Shown: positions 59,820 through 64,000 of the stretch, piece after piece
How positions within the stretch are numbered: position 1 is the first letter of the stretch
How the letters are laid out: every line of letters begins with the position of its first letter
Assembly (NCBI RefSeq): GCF_021018895.1
Contig: NC_079380.1
Coordinates: 4,936,236-5,000,235, forward strand
DNA: 64,000 nt
Source: Seriola aureovittata
Lineage: Eukaryota; Chordata; Actinopteri; Carangiformes; Carangidae
Reading direction: 5' to 3'
Translations under genes and position numbers: made by a program
The notes under the pieces: model-generated
What the model was told of the DNA's origin: nothing
The model's database searches: none
What the model saw: only the letters and a program-made list of their open reading frames with translations

Positions 59820-62800
59820 ATGATCACCAGAACGTAGTCACTAGGCAGTGCCACCCCCAGATAGAACTGGGCTAGAGTACAGTATGTGGCTGTGAGTGTG
59901 ATCCTCAGCGGAGGAAACCTAGATACACCAGTGATAACCTGTATATCAAGCTCTCAATCTGCCACGCGCTGAAGGGGGAAAATAAATAGCCTTCATCTCG
60001 GTGAAAGTGTGCTCTCTTCGTCTGCAAAGTGGTAAATCTTGCCCATTGTGAAAGTGGGACATGCTGAAGCACAGAGGGAAAAGAGACGACGGCAAGGGCA
60101 CTGGAGCAGGACCACAAAGAGCTGGGGGAGTAGTGGGGAGGGAGAAGCATTATAGGTTCCCTCCCTCCTGCCATCGCCATCATTACATTTCACTTATATT
60201 ATCTGCATTATTCAGATTTTCCCCTGGGTCATCCCGCTTGGACGACCTTCCCCTCGCGATGCCATGCTGAGATTACATGTTGACAAAGCAATCAATGGAA
60301 ACTGGCCCAAGTCTGCAACTGTCATTTTTGTCCTCATCGCTCTAAGTTGGTGGTTTTCTCTTTTGTGCCATCATCCTGAAAGGAGTCAGTCATCCAGACC
60401 AATTCAGAAGTGTCCCATAATTATAGACTTGTCAGTACTGATTTTCATCAACAACTGTGCATGTGATGATCCGGCAGGAATGTTAATGAGTCCTCAATTG
60501 GAGTTAATCAGCTGCAGGCACCGCAGTGGCCGCCTCAGCATTCCCCCATAGTCCTCTGCACGGCTGTCAAATGTACACTCCGACGCTGTGCTTTTTGTGA
60601 CGGGGCCAGTGGACAGTAAGACGCTACATGAGATGACTTTCCTGTTCTCTTCTCTACCCCGGGGTTTCATAAAAGAAAGTGCTTCCCCAGCAAAATCTTT
60701 TATTTTTTAGTCAAAGTTTATGTCCACTCGCTTCGCTACTCTTGACTCGGTGTACAATCCCTTCACTTAATTAGGAGAGCTATTTCTTCTTCAGACAGGC
60801 CTCCCAGAGGGTCACGGATTCAAAGAAATTCTTCAGCTAATGGGAGCTGGTGAGCACTTTGTTCATTTTAATGTAACTCGGTTGGGAAATCTCTGACACT
60901 TTGTGAAGGGGGTTCTCTAACACAAAGGTCTGAGAATGTGAAAAGTCCACAGCAATAGCATGGCAGCGTAACCGAAACAGCCAACCTTAAAAGTCACTCC
61001 TCTCTGGACAGTATGCTGCCATAATTAATTGTGTTTGATGCAGGTGAAAGAAGCTCGGCTGTAAATGTCATGTGATTATTGTGTTGGAGATGTACGACAA
61101 ATCAATGCAGAGGTGAGAGGGAGATTAGATTAGGCCTGTCTGAGGTTATTGCAAGTGGACGTGTCTCTCAATGAGTCTGATCTCCACTTTAATTGGTTAA
61201 TTAATCTCAAAATACTGGAACATAGTCGTGACAACTTATCACATTTATTTCAAGTAAGTTTCATTTGTATAATCCAAAATCACAAATTTACCTCAAAAGG
61301 CTACCGTCTGTACAACATACAGTTTCTAAGTCTTTTCTAAAAATAAAATGACATGCAGTGGATGTCATGCACAGAGAAGACACAAATAAAAAATTGTAAA
61401 TTTACAATATGGAGATACAAGATGACAATATTAGGTAAATACATTTTTGTATGTAAGTGCAGTTCACTGTTAATTTGGCTATATAGCACTACCAAAGCTT
61501 ACCAGAAGCTCCTTTAACAAAAAGATCAATTTCTGTATCACATCCATTATGTTGTCAGACCTGAACCATGGCAAACACATTCAGTCCATTTTAGTGCCCC
61601 CTTGTTTAAATTGCAGCAGCTGTTGTGCAGTTGCCGGGTATAGGCCTAAAATTCTTGCTCAATACTTCACATTGCAAAGATTTTTCTCCTTATTAATCAT
61701 TTACACCCAAAAACATGAGAAAATAAGTCCCAGGTTAAATCTGTTATCCCTTAATCACAACTTTTATTCGAATGATTTATATCGATTCTCAAAATCCATA
61801 AATCGATCATTACATTTGGGACATTTCTTAGTAAACATGTAGGCTGCAGTATGTGCTACACATAAGGTGCAGGCAGTCATTACTTGTGAGTGGTTCATGC
61901 ATGATGTGCAAAATGTCAACTTTGCAAAAATCTAAATTTCAGTCAAAAGTAATGCAGATAATAGCTAGCTATGTTAGCCGCCTTCGGTCATGACAGTCTT
62001 GTAAACTGTGTGAATAAACGTGAATAGCTACTGTCTATGTGGACCTGCCGCAGTTTCCAGAACTGTAGCGACTCAGGGTGGTTAGCTGACTCTGGATATG
62101 TCATAGTCAACAACTCCTCCAACCGAAACAACCATATCGGTCGTTTTTTTCAACCCTCTGATACGACCCATAGACAGGAAACAACAGTGCAGCTCACTTG
62201 TTGAATCACTGTTTCTGGACCCAAGTCAGAGATAAACACGTTTTGTGCTATTTCAAAAAAACCCATCTCATAGTCACAAATCACCTTGGCTGTGTTTGAC
62301 GTTAATCAGTGAAGCAGTTTAATTACCTTTTGGAAGTGTACGGGCTCAAACAGAGCCTGCTCTCTGTCTAATCATAAAGCTAAAAAACTGCTTCTCTGCT
62401 CTCTTGCTTGTAGAAATTCCTTTGAAAATCCTATCTTGGCTTAATCATCAGGCTCGGCCGTTGTTCCACTAATGACTAGCACAGTGTGTGTTTGACGCAC
62501 CGGCACCAGATCGGCAGCAGCCGACTGCACACGGAGCCCCGATGCCAGCGGTACTGACAGCAAATTCTAAGTAGGACACCAGAGCTGTAAGAACAAGCTT
62601 TTTTTTCTCTCTTGGTTTAACTTCTACTGGCTCAAAGCAGGGATGAAGTGAGGGCAAGCAATGAATCACAATCTACACTTTGTCCTTCACCTGATTTCTC
62701 ACCGCCACCAAGGCTCAGGTGATTTAAACCTGTTGAACACACACATCCTCACTTCTGTGTGTGCGGTATGGTTCTTTTGGAAGTGCACATTATGGAAGAC

Positions 62801-64000
62801 ACATTATTTTTTTTAAAACAATAGAAGAATAATGAAAAATAAATACAGGGATGATGTTTCCACTGCAGATCCCCAGTGCGGTTTCTACAATGGATTTTAA
62901 AGGGCTGGTTTACTTAAATTACAAATAAAAAATGTGGTCTTCCTCTGGTGGTGTCCAGCGCTGCAGGTAGTTTAGCTTATATTTGCCCGGATTTTTCTGC
63001 TTCCACTTCAATGCAATGTAGGTGAGTGAGGAAAAAAAAGTTTCCTGTAATTCAGGATAATTCCCGACTTCACTGTCAACAGCTTTCCTCGCACAACAGA
63101 TATTTCTGTTTCTTAAAGCCCCTATACAGTGTGATAGCAGCGATCTCACAGATGTACTGCATGTAACTAACTCTCTTTTTGAGATGGGTCTACAACCTGT
63201 CATACAGTAATTCTCAGTTTTCAGAGCACCTGTCAGATTGTGTGCTGAATCATAGTGGTACAATGTAAAGATTACATACAACAATATGTATAAATACATG
63301 GTATCAGAGACATGTCACCTACCCACATCATCCATGTGTGAGCTGATCTGACTCTGATGTTTTGAAAATGCAGATTATAACAAGTTTTGGCATTAAAATT
63401 GCGCTGTGGTGTTTACAGTATGGTTATATATTCGGGTGACTGGGGCTGTGTATTTAGTGCCATTTTGTGTCGTGTTCTGAAGCAGACATGATTACATTGT
63501 GGGACTGTCTTTGGTCTCCAAAGCTCGAAATCCAACACGATATCCTATCCGATAGTCCTGTCTGTGGTTTAGGCAACAAAAAAGACTTTGGTAAAGTTTT
63601 AGGGAAGAGTCACTGTATGTGACAACTTGGGATGATGTTTTGTCAACATCAGCTGACAGAGGACCAACGCTTAAGATTCACAACCAAAGTTTCTCACGAG
63701 TGTGAACTTTGAACTGCGACTATCCCAAAAGACAGTATATGGGACCATTAAGTAGGAAGTAGCTCAAATGAATTGTCCAAAACATAATTTATTCAACAGC
63801 AAAAATAGACTATCACTATGACTATGTTGTTTTATTCACAATCAAAACATTCTCAAATTAACTCACTTTTCCCATATGTATTGTAAAATTTGTAAAATTC
63901 TTACTAATGAATCTTGGATATTATTTGTTACGTGGAACTCCTGTGAGAAAAATGTACTTGACATCAGGCGAGAGAAAACATGGCTCAAATATTTCTGGGT
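58751..64000. other. Intergenic, no gene recognised
   Basis: It contains a (CA)16 tract at 59784-59815 and a decayed MITE-like end near 61480-61515 (TATAGCACTACC, CTTACCAGAAGCTCCTTTAA). A fish repeat fragment lies near 63570-63615 (TTTAGGCAACAAAAAAG). The frame at 62919-63299 has no recognisable domain. GC-balanced unique stretches near 60.24-60.88 kb could be regulatory. Confidence 0.4.
59784..59815. repeat. (CA)n microsatellite
   Basis: About 16 perfect CA units. Confidence 0.97.

Noticed and set aside
62919..63299. 126-codon minus-strand frame
   Set aside because: No recognisable domain. The C-terminal part looks like repeat-derived sequence. Cannot be supported as a gene.

Overview
This window is vertebrate nuclear DNA, almost certainly from a teleost fish. 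It is AT-rich and has long introns with GT-AG splice sites. It carries very long CA/TG and AT microsatellites and many decayed Tc1/mariner, hAT-like, LINE and tRNA-SINE fragments of types familiar from fish genomes. There are no operons, rRNA or intact tRNA genes, CRISPR arrays or complete mobile elements. Most open reading frames over 60 codons are chance or microsatellite reading frames.

The only protein-coding gene I can support lies on the minus strand at the left of the window and runs off the left edge. It is a Shisa-family (CKAMP) gene closest to SHISA6, an AMPA-receptor auxiliary membrane protein. I assembled four coding exons from reading frame, splice sites and matching phases: 18456-17888 (signal peptide, 8-cysteine Shisa domain, transmembrane helix), 12555-12407, 4874-4779 and 4371-4303 (cytoplasmic tail). 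The two short exons are phase 1-1 and can be skipped in frame. The 3' coding part, including any PDZ-binding C-terminus, lies beyond position 1. A probable noncoding first exon ends at 19265 and joins exon 2 at 18819. The 5' leader holds several upstream ORFs.

From about 19.5 kb to 64 kb no gene is visible. This upstream desert holds microsatellites and a 1.1-kb degenerate minisatellite (19.9-21.1 kb). It also holds at least five Tc1-type relics across the whole window, a tRNA-derived SINE, a three-copy MITE-like family of about 405 bp with terminal inverted repeats, and a repeat carrying clustered nuclear-receptor half-sites. Several unique, GC-balanced stretches look like possible conserved regulatory elements, but that cannot be shown from one sequence. 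I found no convincing undescribed biological system. The best candidates for a second look are the small MITE family, the half-site cluster, and the uORF and cassette-exon architecture of the Shisa gene.
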